A DNA stretch of 64,000 nucleotides from Echinarachnius parma (GCA_037951105.1 JBAMJV010008015.1:1-64000), one strand, 5' to 3'; positions 45,739 through 59,097 are shown, counted from the first letter of the stretch. Program-made: numbers and translations. The notes: a model not told the origin generated them from the letters alone.

Positions 45739-46300
45739 GACAATCCCCTCCACTTTCAAATGTGGGGGGGGGGGGGGGGGGACACATATCACCCCGTCCC
45801 CCGCATGTGACGCCCACGAGTGTGGAACAGATAACCAGGTAATACAAAAACACAGGCCTTGCTTACACACAAACAAGACTAATCTATTTAATAGGCCTAT
45901 CATGTGCAAACGTGTGGCAAATCATGTGCACATTTTTTTTCCAGGGCACGAAGGTCGTTTGCCCACTCCTCTTGTCAAGAAGAAAAGGTGCCTTATACAC
46001 CTGTCGACAAAAACACAAGAGTGTGCATACATATGAGAAATGTTTGGGTACTAAGGTGGGGGCTTGATGATGCGCATTGTGGGAAAAATTACCGGTGATA
46101 AAAAAACAAAAGCCTCTCTCACACAAACAAGACTTAAAAGCCTAAACATGTGCTAACGGGCAATCTTATCAGGGATTGGGGTTGTTTGCCTGAAAACATT
46201 GCCCCCTCCTCACGTGTAGAAAAATGGTCATAATATTCCTGCTGAAAAAACAGTGTGAAAACATGTGAGAAAACAATGTTTACGCAATGTTAAGTTCGGT
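45331..46300. other. No gene; TE scrap and GT/G microsatellites
   Basis: The stretch 45525-45640 (GAGAGCGAAGCGACCGAGC, then complementary G- and C-rich runs GGAGGGGGTGTCCCCCTCC) looks like a fragment of a common G-rich DNA element. A (GT)n tract at 45703-45735 and a G-run at 45766-45781 follow. The 123-133-codon frames across it are low-complexity artefacts. Confidence 0.45.
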
Positions 46301-46309
46301 CATTTCTGC

Positions 46310-46890
46310 GGTGTCACCACACAACACTCAATATCAACACACTGTGTTAACACTGCGTCCACACTGAATGGACATGGTGTACACAGTGTATTCAAGATGC
46401 GTTGACAGTGCGACCACACTGTGATCATTTTCTGAAGTCCTCCCATACCCCGTGTCCCCTACCCCACTCCACCCCCCCCCCCCCCCCCCCTCCCCGCCTT
46501 CTCTGTAGCTTGATAAGACCTTGATCTGTCCTCCATCTTGTACTGGGTTTAACTGCTTTAACCTTTTCTCTTTGTATACATTGAAGGGTTCTCTGCCAGA
46601 TTATCTATATTCATTTTAACTTGTTTTGATGTTAGGGGGAAATTACAATGGATTATAAAACACCGTTTACATGAATTTCAAAGATTAATTTCGTAGATTT
46701 AGAAAAATAATGTGTACGACAAAATTAAACCGTTTCTCTATGAAAACAAAATGGAACAAGGATAATAGATCCCCAGTGGCAACAAATAACAATGATATGC
46801 AAATAGGGAGGTGTCAGCTAGTCTGTGCTCACAGTGCGTTCACAGTGTGTTCAAAGTGTGTTGACAGTGTGCTTTCGGTATATATTCCTC
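46310..46890. repeat. Two clusters of CACACTGTG-like words
   Basis: 46318-46425 and 46826-46875 each contain four or more near-copies of ACACACTGTG or CACAGTGTG. Between them is a C-run (46471-46490) and plain sequence. This could be the subterminal zones of a DNA element, but no outer TIR or duplication was found. Confidence 0.35.
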
Positions 46891-49171
46891 ATACTTTGTG
46901 AGTTTTGGTGGAGACCAACGGTACCCCCCCCCCCCTACCCCATATCTTTCTTAGATATCTCTTCTGAATGTTGACCATGAATATGTCACTACTCTCAAAT
47001 ACATCATCGCGCTTCATGCGTGTCCTGTTCGAGGTAGAATATCTCAATTTTCCAAGAGATATGTCTTCTAAAGTTGTACTAAATTTTCAAAGAAAAATCA
47101 TACATTGAGACAGCTATCGCATGATGCATTTGTCAAGACAAACAATCCGTTTAATTGCAAGAACGTCTAATTGTTCCGCGAATTATTAAAAGACGTATTC
47201 ATGCATGTAGGATCTTGAATATCGATCCACCATTGTTCTTTATTAAAGGGTCTTGCTAATCATTAAGCTGAGGTTATGTCACTATCTACAGTGGTTAGAA
47301 TTGTAATCGATTCGCGTATTGTTCAGCGACTTTTACTGTGAAAGCGTCCGAACCCGAAGATGAATTATTCGCACTGATTAACAATTCTTCAAAAAGTTAT
47401 ATAATTATAATTTCAAGGAAGTTACAAGCATCATGACATGACTTTCACATTATGCAATACTTCTGTGAAACATACTTACATAACCAACGTGTACATGTTT
47501 GACTGACCCTGTAATTCAGGGAAAATAATATCGAATACAGTCATTGGAATAACGTTATTGTTACAGGTTAAATCTGTTTAGCAGTTTCCTCCACCTATAA
47601 TGTCAATAAAAAGTGTAACAAATAACATAAGTTTGTAAATGCTTTTACTGACAATGTATCTCTGTATCTATTTTGTTTTACCATTGCACATTTTAAAAAC
47701 GTGAAACAGTTTATAATTTAGAGATGGAAATAAGAAAGAGTCTGATTCCCTGTGTTCTTTCTGGTAGGGTGCCGCTACCAACTAGCCCTACTATTTGTTT
47801 TCAATCCATTCTTTCTTCTTTGGTTTCTGTTCATGGATTTGTTGTTCGTTATTTATTTGTAAATAATTGCCTTACATCTAGAATTTGAAACTACAATACT
47901 CCTTACAGTCCTCACTCCTCGGGCTTATTTGAGTTTTCCGATGAGACAACCGTATTATGATTAATTAAATCCTCCCGATCATGCAGTATTCAGTTATACC
48001 CGTTAGCATGTTGTTACCCTTTACACACAAAGGAGCTATTCAAAGCAACCGTATACCAGGGGAGTGGGAGTTTCCCTGCGCGCTTGCCTGAAACGAAATG
48101 CAAAATTGATAGTCAACCTTTGATAAGTTCTCGAAACATAATCTGAAAACAACATATACAGTAACCCATGGGGTACGATAATGGAATATATTCACTCTCG
48201 GTTTGTTCATTGTCTTTTGTTATCGCATTTCAAATTTATCGGATTTTATGGATTGAATATAAAAGCGTTCAACCTTTACCATTTATCAAAACATAATCCG
48301 CCAAAAACATAAACAAATTGTGTATACGGGAGTTGCGTCTAGTACATTCGGTTATGTATCTTTTTTTTTATGGAAGTTGCAATTCTTAGGAAAGGTCAAC
48401 CGATTAAATAAGTCGAAGACACGTTCACGATCAACTACAACATTCACACTTAGCCACCGTTGAGTTTGATACATCACTTTATTTCAGACATGTCAGACAT
48501 GACCGGGGGCTACTACAGTTTCCACGTATTCAAAGGTTTGATACTGAAATAACACTCTATCCATGATATTGAATCCCGGTGTTATTTCGCAAGTTTGTTA
48601 AACTCTGAATGTTTTTTTTTTATCACAATATTATGATCCCGACGAGAATTAACCCGTGTCCTTATATACATGAATACTGCAGTACATGGCACGCTAGGTT
48701 CCCATTTGTAATGGGTTAATAATTTGAAGAATGTTTTTCTTTTCAAAGCATAATATAAAGACCAACTGTAAAAGTAAGGCCCCTCACGTACAACAACATT
48801 AAGAACGCCCTTGAAATTATACTATACTTCGACGTTATGTTTCCCAGTATTACGTATTTATTTTTGTTATAATTGTCTTTACATTTTTGTTACATTTTTA
48901 ATCGCAGATATCTCAAAGTTACAATTTAGGATATTTTTGTATGGGCCGTTTATTCCATGTAACAAAATATTTGATACCCGATCCGATTACAAATACTATA
49001 CCTTTATATCTTGGAAATTATTTGTCAAACTTGCTACCAAAAAAAATTGTAGGTAAATCATTTAATTTGGATTTAAATTTTACATTCTTGCAAATTCCAT
49101 GCTATAACTGATGTAATGTATACTGCTCCAAAACGTAGTATAATAAGGCGTTTTCTTTTGAACTATTTATT
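46891..49171. other. No recognisable feature (longest plain stretch)
   Basis: About 2.3 kb with no foldback, tandem array or recognisable protein. The largest frame (81 codons at 48811-49056) shows no motif. Confidence 0.5.
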
Positions 49172-49430
49172 TTAAAGGGGTAGTACAGTTTTGGAAAGGC
49201 TGAGCTTTAGTAACCAAAACATGCACAATGACATTACAGACTAATAGTTATGACTCCACCATGTTCGAAAGGTATATAAAATTACAAATGACTAGGTATA
49301 TAAAGAAGCTTGTTATCATTCAAAAAGAGTCATTTAAACACAAGAGGGCGCTCTCTTGAAAAGCATAGGTTTAAACCATTTTCCATTCAAAATTATTCAT
49401 GAGATGTTTTGTTGAATTAATGATGCAAAC
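49172..49430 (+). mobile_element. TTAA-type MITE, family E, copy 2 (3'-truncated)
   Basis: TTAAAGGGGTAGTACAGTTT through AGAGGGCGCTCTC and GAGATGTTTTGTTGAA, then similarity stops near 49430. Its uninterrupted GAAAGGTATATAAAATTAC is the empty-site comparison for the nest at 37392. Confidence 0.8.
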
Positions 49431-49890
49431 GGGGAAGGACGTTCACTAATTGCCACACCGCGATGACACTTTATGGGAAATGGTATATATTTAGGGGCGG
49501 CGACATAACAACAGCTGCCTCATACCACGGGACAGTAATTCGACACTCAATCAAATGCATGATACGTGCATACTTTTTAAAAATGGGACAATTACCCAGA
49601 AATGTTTATTAGATATATCAAAATAACAAGTTTCATCCTTTCTATATTATGCACGACATGGGCACAGACGTAGGTATATCCCGTTTTGTTTATCCTTGTC
49701 TGTGCGTATGTTTGTATGTACGTGCTTTATTGCTTTATACATTATATCCCTGCCTTTCCATGGAAAGATGGAGATTGATATCGCTATCATCATCCCACCA
49801 TGACAACCAGGGGATTTGATTACTAGTAAACTTCCTTCGCTGTCGTGCCTCTAACCATACCCACCACCACCTTGACTGACGCAAATTACT
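49431..49890. other. No recognisable feature
   Basis: No repeat or coding signal recognised. Confidence 0.45.
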
Positions 49891-49914
49891 TTGCGTTTCA
49901 TTTCGTTTTATATA

Positions 49915-50146
49915 GTCGTCTTTTCTTTTCCTTTTCCTTTTTCTTTTCTTTTCTTATTCTTATTCTTTTTATTTTTCTTTTCTTTTTCACTTTTTCTTTT
50001 TTTGTTTTTCTTTCTTTCCTTTCATTCCTGTATGTTTCTTCACTACAAATTAGTTGTTATGAGTACACTATTTTATCATTTCATTTCATTTCATATCATT
50101 TCATTTCATACCATTTCATTTCATTTCATTTCATTTCATTTCAACC
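49915..50146. repeat. Pyrimidine tract and (TTTCA)n microsatellite
   Basis: A T/C-only stretch (TTTTC-rich, 49918-50035) followed by about twelve TTTCA pentamers with two interruptions (50078-50145). The Phe/Ser-rich frames over it are artefacts. Confidence 0.95.
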
Positions 50147-50319
50147 AAACAAATTGTGAACAATGCAAATTCATGGTTTTGAACGGTTGGACCCTTGTAG
50201 AAGCTACAGGCGCGTAAACATATAATGTACGATACAAATTATACCATTCAGCCCAGCAACAACAATAAACAATTACTTATTTACCAAAAATGAGGCAATT
50301 ACACACCATACACAAATAA

Positions 50320-50860
50320 CCTCCAAGATGCCCACATCCCGCTAAAATAAATATGACAGATACGGTGAGGTGGTTCACTTCGCACTAAACATGCTAAATG
50401 GTAGCTAAACATTACATCACTTCATAGGAAAATTCACGTGGATTGAAGGGGGTATTTGTTTACTTTCTTTGCTACTCCCTCTTCCCAAACCTTTCCCGCT
50501 ACCCCTTAACCGCGCTTACCCCCTTCTTCCTGCTAAAATCAATAGGACATACACGGTGTGACGGTTAACTTCGCACTAAAGTCGTTATAGGTATATAGCA
50601 CGACGCTGATCATTGCTGATGCATTCTAGGTAGCTGTAGGTAGCTAAATGTTATACCGTTTCACGCAAATTATTACTGTCTTCCCGCATCCAGGGGTGTT
50701 TATTTACTTTATAATTTACTGCACCCATTTCCTTCCCTCCAACCTTTCTCGCTACCTCTTAACCACGCGTAGCCCCTTCTTCCCGCTAAAATCAATACGA
50801 CATTGTTGTGATGGTTCATTTCCAACAAAATACTTTGAATTCAAACATAAAGGAAACTGA
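50320..50860. repeat. Degenerate tandem repeat, ~200-250-bp unit
   Basis: CCCGCTAAAATCAATAGGACA, GTGATGGTTCACTTCGCAC and a CTACTCCCTCTTCC...CTACCCCTTAACC block recur near 50340, 50535 and 50785. Weaker copies follow near 52560 and 52890. Confidence 0.65.
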
Positions 50861-51174
50861 CTAGAAATATTTTAAATTATTAAACAAATACTTTGATGGT
50901 AGAATTCGATGCATAATTTCTTCTAGGTAGAAGTAAGAAGGGGGTGACCGGGACATGTCTCGTTGCGGTAAATATAAGATTTCTGCACTTGCGGCTTGTG
51001 GATAGTGGATAGTGACTATTCAGAAATAATCAAACCACCAAGGGCTTCTCTTTAAAATATATGACGTCATATTACCACCCTATATGAAGTCTAGAAAGTA
51101 CCCAACTGAAGGATTTTTCTGATAAAATCCATGGTTTACCGGAGATTGATGAACCTTTTACCCATGAAGTTCTC

Positions 51175-51570
51175 TTAAAGGGATCTAGTAACTTTGTTGA
51201 GATGTGCAAAAACTGATGAATGGTTGATGCAATGTATACTGTTGTTATCTCATATGTCCTCAGGGTATTGTGTGAAAATTTCAGGTCAAATGGACAATGT
51301 ATGGCCAAGTAATGAGCGAAAATGCAAAGTGATATTGGGTGATATTCACCAACTCACTGCATTCACTTTGTACAGGGATGAAAATCTCGCCCGGAGATTT
51401 TCTTATCTAAATACTTCAATCATACATATCTTTGTAATGAAAGGGAAATTTGAAAAACCGAAAGCTGTCCCATGATTTTATTGTTAATACGAATACAACA
51501 AGGTATAAAGGAACCGCTAGAATTACAATTTTATTTTGAGGATTTGGACAATGTTACTAAGTCCCTTTAA
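51175..51570 (+). mobile_element. TTAA-flanked MITE, family A, copy 5 (most complete)
   Basis: TTAAAGGGATCTAGTAACTTT to GGACAATGTTACTAAGTCCC then TTAA. Internal landmarks AGTAATGAGCGAAAATGCA, CATTCACTTTGTACA and GAAAGGGAAATTTGAAAAAC match the copies at 4015 and 25559. Confidence 0.9.
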
Positions 51571-52005
51571 CCAATTGCCTACGGGAGCATTGTATTATTA
51601 TCATGAGGCTATAGGGGGGACCAGGTTAATATGAAAAAATACACTCGAAATATATCACATGGAAACAAAACATGGTCATACCTTCCCTACGGACACTTAG
51701 TATCTTATATTGTTCAATTGTTCAAACTTCTAACTAGTCTTGAAGTTCTCCTATAAGATAATAATTGTCTTGATACACCCTATTTTAGTTCCAACCTATT
51801 AATTCTATTTTTTTAATGACATGTAGGGCTAACTGAAGAGTGTTCAACACGGAGTGTTCTTAATATAGTTTCAAGCATCATTACCTACTAAGTTAAAACA
51901 AATTTTTTTCAAGTAAAATGATCTCTCGTTGTATACTTAGATCTATCATCTAAAACAAACTTAGACTGGAACCAAGTTAGTGCGGTGGTATGAATAAGAG
52001 TCCAT

Positions 52006-52317
52006 GGGGGTGTTTCGCAAAGATCCTAAGTTGAACTGAACTCTAAGTTGGACTTAAATACATTGTATTATGGAAAGCTATTTGTAGCCTTGGACATGAT
52101 GGAATACAATATAATATTCAGAAGCAAAAATGCAAGTATTTGCAACTTTTCATAAATTGTACATCAAGCTCATGAAATCTCCTTGATAGTAGAAATAATA
52201 ATAATTTGAATCAACATTTTATGCCTTTTAAATCAACTTTTACAAACAGATTTCAAAGACACGAACGGCTTTCCATACATTTTAAGTCCAACTTAGGATC
52301 TTTGTGAAACAACCCCC
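52006..52317. mobile_element. GTTTCACAAAG-type MITE, type 2, copy 2 (intact)
   Basis: The left end is GGGGGTGTTTCGCAAAGATC then CTAAGTTGAAC; the right end is GTCCAACTTAGGATCTTTGTG then AAACAACCCCC. An inner pair of TATGGAAAGC and GCTTTCCATA is also inverted. This copy is the reference for the split one at 24837. Confidence 0.85.
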
Positions 52318-52919
52318 TGGTATAATTATAATCGTATTCTTCTTCCGTTACCTGTGCATAACCTTCTTGGGGTATATATAGTCAAGGAGCTTAATTTTCT
52401 CTTGGTATAATACTCGCATAACAAGTATCAAGGGATGTTCTTCGTGGAAAGTAGTGAATAGATTTGCAAATACTTTGAACTCGCACCCTGGGGTATATGT
52501 TTACTTCCTCTACTGCCACCCCAGCCCTGAACCATAAATATCAAAGTCGCCCACATCCTCTCTTCCACCTACAATCAATAGGGGGCATGCATGACCATGA
52601 TGAAAGCCTCGATCGGTGCGGAGGTGCATTCTAATGAGCTCGTATGCATACGTATGCTATAATTAGGTGAACTTGTGTGGATGCAAATAGTTCAAGAGGG
52701 ATTCTGGATAGAATACGTATAATACAGAACTTCACGGAATGATTTGGACCGGAAAACCCGATTGCCCCCAAGAGCATAATTTTGTTTGCTTCCTCTAACA
52801 TGTCTACATGCTCGGTCGCCCCGTACTCCATCCATGTACCCTCTCCCCCATCTCAACTTAGCCACCCGTATATACCACTTTTCCCGTTAAAATCAATAGG
52901 CTGAGTGATCGTCTTTACT

Positions 52920-54830
52920 TATTCTCATTGGAGCGTTTTGATGCATGATTGAGCGAATTGACTTGAATCGATTCTAGCCTTTTCGTGGATGGTGGTTTAT
53001 GTATTAATTGGAAAAGACGTTTGTTATCATTGCATAATCATGATAATAGACTGCTTGATTTGAAACAAAAGAGAGAAACAAGAACAATTGAGTATTTGGA
53101 TGCATGATGGATGAGTGAATTGAAATAAGAATTGAATTGATTCAATAACCATTTCGTGGAGGACAGGATCTGAAACAATCAGTAACAACTGATACGTTCA
53201 ATATCATTGAGTACGCTCTGTCCGAGACAAAAGAGTGGACACAAGACTTAGTTAGAACGATAAGTTGCAGAAGTTATAGTTGTCGTTCTATGACCTAAAC
53301 TTATGGTGGGATATTCTACAGTAATATTATAAGCATCGACATTATTCCTAGGTATTGAAGAAAGGAAGGGGGCTCAAGGTCCGAATAAATGTGGCGTTCA
53401 TTAATAGAATTATTGAAGCCTTATTTAGTATGGTTTCATTCACTATATTCACTACATTCACTATATGACATGGCCACGTAATGTTTGGTTGCCCAATTAT
53501 CTTTATCAACTTTTCCTGTCCTTGTTCTGTATAAAGAATGCTTTAAAAATGTAAGGCACATTTCATGGAATGTAGTTTATGCATCAATATATTGTAAAGA
53601 CTTTCTTTATCATTGCTTAGCTGCCGCTTGACCCGAAACAAAAGGGGGAAAACAAGAACAAGGAAGGGTTGATACCTCGCCTTTAATTCACTTTTGAGCG
53701 CTTTGATGCATGATAGGTCAATTGAAATTGATTATACATAGCCATTTCGTGGAGGATAGGACCTAAACTATAAGTTATAAAGGATATGTTCCTTTTAATT
53801 GAGTACGCCCGGTTCCGGTTAAAAAACAAGTTAGAACAATAAGTTACAGAAGTTATAGTAGTCGTGCTGTAACCTGTCTATCAAATTTTAAACATTGCCA
53901 TTATTTATTTTTCTTTGAACAAACGGATGTGGGAACAAGGTTCGTATTTAAGTGTGGGTTAATTCACATTGAAGCCTTGTTAATTATAGTTTCATTCACT
54001 AGGTAGTGCCCAAGTAAAGTTTGGGTTTCCCAATTATCGTTTTTTAATTATTTTTATAAAGAATACTTCAACGTTTAATTATACATAAGGCCGTATTGTG
54101 TGTGATTCAGAGCTTCAGTATCTATTATCCAAGAAAACCCACATTTAATGCTAAATATACAAACGAAATAATGTTGAAAAGGCCGTCTAATTTCAAATTC
54201 ACGTTCACTCTTTTTCTCGCTTACTTTTCCGTCCCCCAAGATATCACAGCAGAAAGGCTCCATTTCGTGGAGGATAGCATCTGAAACTATCAGTAACAAA
54301 ATATAATACGTTCCTAATTATTGAGTACCATCGGTCCGAGACAAAAAAGTGGAAAAAAGTATGTGCAATAAGTAACAGAAGTTTTAGTAGTCGTACTAAT
54401 TATAAGCATTGTCATTATTCATGCATGTTATTCCTTTCCCATAAACAAACAAACGGAAGTGCGAACAATGTTCGAATTTAATTGGGGTTCATTATTATTG
54501 AAGCCTTGAAGCCTTGAACATAATTATGAAGTAGGAAGGGTCGTCTAATCACAAATTCACGTTCACTCTTTTGCTCGCTTAATTGTTCGTCCCCCAAGTA
54601 TCTTTAGCTTTATAAAGAACACTTTAAACTTTAATGGTACATAAGTTTGTATCCTGTGCGATTCAGTGCTTCAAAATCTATTATCCAAGAAAACCTACAT
54701 TATACATAAGTGATGTGTGCTTCAGTGCTTCAAAACCTACATTGCTAAATACATGAAATACACAAACATAATTAATTACATTTCAAATTCACGTTCACTC
54801 CTTTTCTCGCTTATTTTTCCGCCCCCACCC
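52920..54830. repeat. Degenerate tandem repeat, ~500-600-bp unit, 3 or more copies
   Basis: CATTTCGTGGAGGATAGGA, GATCTGAAACTATCAGTAAC, ATTGAGTAC.C...TCCGAGACAAAA and AGAAGTTATAGTAGTCGT recur in order from about 53151, 53744 and 54263. TTCACGTTCACTCTTTT recurs at 54190, 54560 and 54790. No conserved frame. Confidence 0.7.
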
Positions 54831-55749
54831 CCCTCCTTCCAATTCTTTATCAAAGAATAAAGTGATGATACCTCGCCTTTGATTTGCCTTAATGAGCCTT
54901 CGATGAATTTGTCGTATATATAATTATGTAGACGTCACGACCAGTCGTTTCACGAACCTATCCAGCCTCGGCAAGGGCTTGACAGGTAGTACAGGTTAAC
55001 AGTTAACAGCTTACCCATAGGGTGTAATATCTAAAGCAAACTACTGAGAATCACGCCTATCCATGTACACCCATTAGAAAGTATTTTGAGAAAGTGCATA
55101 ACCTTAATGCAAATTTAGTGGGAACTCTTAATTGTAATTATAGTAACTCCGAGATCCTTTCATCACTGAATAGCATAAAGTAGAAATCCTTAATTTAGAC
55201 GTTTATGTATTCCCCATTCCAAGTAGTATCCTAAACGGAACATGAAAACAATTATACCTTTTTAAAATCCTACTTTTGTTCTTCTTTTCCCAGTACAACA
55301 TTCAGCTAATAATATTGGGGGAAGGTACATTATAAACTAGGTTGACTCCAGGGGCTCGCTATATTTGCTTATTACGGTTTACTTTATGACTGTTCCGAAT
55401 TCATGACTCCCCGTATTTCTTGAAAGCAAACTGTTCTCCTGCATACATCTTGTTAAATATTTATTGACCGAATAACATTGATTAAAAGTTCCCCGTTTTA
55501 GCTCAAGTTTTATTTTGTTTTCCAAGTAGACGTACCCAGTAACACATAATAGAAGAAAGACAAAATAGGAACTTGATCTTTTCCCAATATACACTATTTA
55601 GCAAAGGATATATTGGGGGAAGTAAGATCAATAATTTAACAAATTTTTCTCCAGGGGGTCATTACATTATTTGCCTATTTAGGTTCACTTCTGATTGTTT
55701 TGTGTTCTGCGCCTGATAGCGAACTATTAATACTCGCGATATTTACTAT
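54831..55749. other. No recognisable gene
   Basis: Weak internal similarity around 55370-55440 and 55675-55690, but nothing definable. Confidence 0.4.
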
Positions 55750-56151
55750 AGGTTTTCCCGCTCAATTTTACACTTTTTTCAATCGAATTCATTAAGGGTC
55801 ATTCAAATTCACGCATTACCGCGTAATCGTTGGTATCGGTCTTCCAAATTCCGAATAAGTGCAAGCGAATTCATGCATACGCATAAGCTTTCGTTAATAG
55901 ACACAGAAGTTCATTTATGGGCATTCGAATTCGCGAATGTGCAGCCAACTGTCAACTGCCCTTTCGCGAATTCGAATGACCATTGATGAAAAGGTATGCT
56001 CTTTGTGCAAATTCACTTGCTCACACGGGATTTTGAACGACTATTTACGAATTCGAATGCTGCTTTGACACGGCGATCGCAAATCGCGCGAATTCGTTTG
56101 CTCCTATTATCAATTGGATTGACACAATCGCGAAATTGAGCGGGAAAACCT
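55750..56151. mobile_element. ~400-bp MITE (family D), copy 2
   Basis: Same ends and interior as the element at 15937, same orientation, with scattered substitutions only. Ends AGGTTTTCCCGCTCAATTT and its complement. Inserted in unrelated sequence. Confidence 0.88.
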
Positions 56152-57886
56152 ATATTTTTATTTTGTGTTCTTTTATTCTTGACTGAATAACATTGATAGG
56201 AAACCCTTCGTTTTAGCTATATTTCTTTTCTTTTCAATGTAGCCTGAAACCTAGTTACAAATATGACGTAATATAAGAGAAAAAAGGAATATAATATTCA
56301 ACCAAAGATAATATTCGGAAGAGTCCTCCGTGGGTTTTCTCGCGATATATACACCTTATTTTCTTTCGATTTATTCTTGAATTAAATAACATCGATTGGA
56401 AACTCCTCATTTCAGCTATATATGTTGTTTCCAATTAGATTCCTAGTTGACAAAAAAAATTATAATAGAAGAAACGAATAACAGAACATAAATAGCTGAT
56501 GTGATTGGTACTCTAAACATTAGATTTCATTTGTCAGCGAGCATGGTAAAACACGAGACACCCTCGTTGATTCTCCGAGGGATATTAAACAATATTGTAG
56601 TAAGAACTATCCCTCGGAGGATTGGTTAACAATCAGTGTGTTAATATAACGATACTTTTGGGATTTGGTTTTCTCACATGTCTCAATATCTATTTCATTT
56701 GTCAGTGAGCATGTTGGAACACGAGACACCATCGTATCTGCAATCAGTACAGAATTTCATAACCATAATCATGCTAATTAAATCATTATTTGCAAGTTCT
56801 ATGTTTTTGTTTGTCTTCTATTTTTTTAAATTGTAATTAGCCTAACGGCGATTTATACCGATGACTGTATTGAATACTTTCAAAATAGTCTTTATTAGCA
56901 CCAACATAATACATTGTTTTATAACGAGGGTTGCTTCTCGTAACCAGGTCTTCGTTTTGTTTGGTCGCAATTATTGTTGAACGTCAATGGACCTACTTCA
57001 TGTACATTATAGTTCATTGTTGGTTCTCCGGAATGTTACACTGATGATCATGATTATAAAGTATCAATCTTTTCCTCTGAGGATTGGTAAAAACATTTCA
57101 TTGTATCGCTGATAAGTGTTAAGATGTTTTTATTGGATTGGTATATACCCACATGTCTCAATCACATATAATTTGTCAGTGAGCATGTTGGAACACGAGG
57201 CAGCATCGTATCTGCAATCACCGCAGAATTTCATAACCACAATCAAGCTAATTAGATTCATTATTTGCAATATTTATGTTTTTGTTTGTCTTCAATTTAT
57301 ACCGATGACTGTATTGAATACTTTCAAATTAGCCTTTGTTAGCATCAACATGTAATACATTGTCTTATAGTGAGGGTTACGTCTCGTATTAAAAAAACAG
57401 GTCTTCGTTTTTGTGTCGCAAGTGTTGTTGTACGTCAAAGTATCAATCTTTACCTCTGAGGATTGGTAAAAACATTTCATTGTATCGCTGATAAGTGTAA
57501 AAATACTTTATATGGGATTGGTATTCCCACATTTCTCAATCACATATCATCTGTCAGTGAACATGGTGCAATCAGCACACATTTCGCAAGTATAATGATT
57601 ATGTCATGTTAGTGTTTATACTTTCCTTTATATTTATTCCTTCTCTATTTTCATCATCTTCACGGCAATGTAAAATGAATGTAAACCAAGTTTGTATTGA
57701 ATATTTTGATACAAATCTTTGTAAGTATATACAATAGTGCTCCTTGTAAACCAGTTTCTTCGTTTTAGTGGCATTTGTTGTTGAACGAGCTAGATTGTTT
57801 CATTGTTCATTCGCCGACGCATTTTTAATATAGTGCCAGCATTTCCCTCTGAGGATTGGTCAACAATCAGTCTTGTTATCACATTG

Positions 57887-58501
57887 TTAAAGGGATAGCT
57901 TAGTTTTGGTATAGAGGGCGCTGCACGAAATAATGTAGTTGTGAGATAATGAGAAACTGAGCGTCAAATTTGAAAGAGCATACAATTTTAATTACAGAAT
58001 AATAAATAATAATAATATGACGAATTTATATAGCTTTTAATGCAAACAAGCCTCTAAGCGCTTTATAAAAGGAAAATTAGAGTATACGGAGTATAGAAAT
58101 AGAGAGTGTTTGAGCTATGACTGATAATGTTGTTTGAAGAGATGATTTTTTAGATTATCTTTGAAAGAGTCAATTAAGGAAGAGTTCTTGGCCCAGTTAG
58201 GCAGAGAATAAACTTTATTTGATCCAAATCGGTTCAGACACGGCTGAAATATAAATACATATATCCGATCGGGAAAAAACCTGGGGGTGGTTTATTCGAT
58301 GATTTTAAAAAAATGTATAAAATGCTTACACTTTTCCAAACATTTTCAAAAGAGGTTTTTTAATAGTTGTTGATGATCTCTCTATAATCATTGTTTTAAC
58401 AAAACGTCACATGCACAATTTTGTATTAAATATGGTTGAAACTAATGAGTTTTTAGAGAGCGCCCTGTTGAGTTTTAATGGCTCCTTTTTTAATGATAAC
58501 A
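57887..58501 (-). mobile_element. TTAA-type MITE, family E, copy 3 (reversed, split by a LINE end)
   Basis: TTAAAGGGATAGCTTAGTTTT then AGAGGGCGCTGCAC is the family's right end in reverse. Similarity resumes after the LINE fragment at AAATCGGTTCAGACACGGCTG and continues through AGAGAGCGCCCTG. The other end is lost at the next MITE. Confidence 0.75.
58007..58201 (-). mobile_element. LINE 3' end, ~195 bp, 5'-truncated
   Basis: On the minus strand the frame gives PNWAKNSSL then SFKDNLKNHLF and a stop. The W....SL..FK..LK.HLF pattern is typical of the C-terminus of CR1/L2-like reverse transcriptases. The 3' UTR runs through AAGCGCTT and ATATAAATTCG to an (ATT)n tail. Near-matching direct repeats CAGAATAATAAA (57995-58006) and CAGAGAATAAA (58202-58212) flank it, consistent with target-primed insertion. 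Confidence 0.75.
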
Positions 58502-58780
58502 GGGGGGGGGGGGGGGGGTGTTTCACAAAGATCCTAAGTTGAACTTATGTCTAAGTTGGACTTAACTATTATGAAAAGCCATTGTTAGCCTTGGAATACA
58601 TTAAATTAAAAAAGCAACTAAGCAAGATTTGTTTAGACTTTTCATAAATGTTGCACAAAGAACATGAAATTTCCTCGATAACAGAAAATATTAATGATTT
58701 GAATCAACATGTTATGCCTTTTAATAGAACTGTTACAACATTTGTTCAAAAAAATAACTCCTTTCCAACTTAGTATCTAA
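58502..58780. mobile_element. GTTTCACAAAG-type MITE, type 2, copy 3
   Basis: A run of 17 G, then TGTTTCACAAAGATCCTAAG then TTGAACTTA. The right end CCAACTTAGTATCT is truncated or decayed. Matches the intact copy at 52006 internally (GCCTTGGAATACA, CATGAAATTTCC, TTATGCCTTTTAA). Confidence 0.75.
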
Positions 58781-59097
58781 AGATACTAATGGGAATTGTA
58801 TTCTCAATACTACACTTCATTTTGTCAGTGAACATGGTAAAACACGAGACATCATCGACCTGCAATCAGCGCAGATTTCATAATTATGATTATGTCATTA
58901 ATTGCATTACTTTATTGTCTGTATCTTTTATTAGCCTTACTGCAATTTAGACAAATTATTAATTGAATACTGTCATAATAGTCTTTGTTATAGGATAAGC
59001 AATACTATTGTTATGATTAGGGTTACTCCTTATCGAATAGCGTTTTTGTTTTAGACGTAATTATTGTTATGAGCTAGTTTGATTCACTGACGCATTA

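Noticed and set aside
45471-46036. 123-133-codon frames on both strands
   Set aside because: They cross a GT microsatellite and G-runs and consist of low-complexity Cys/Val or Pro/His stretches.
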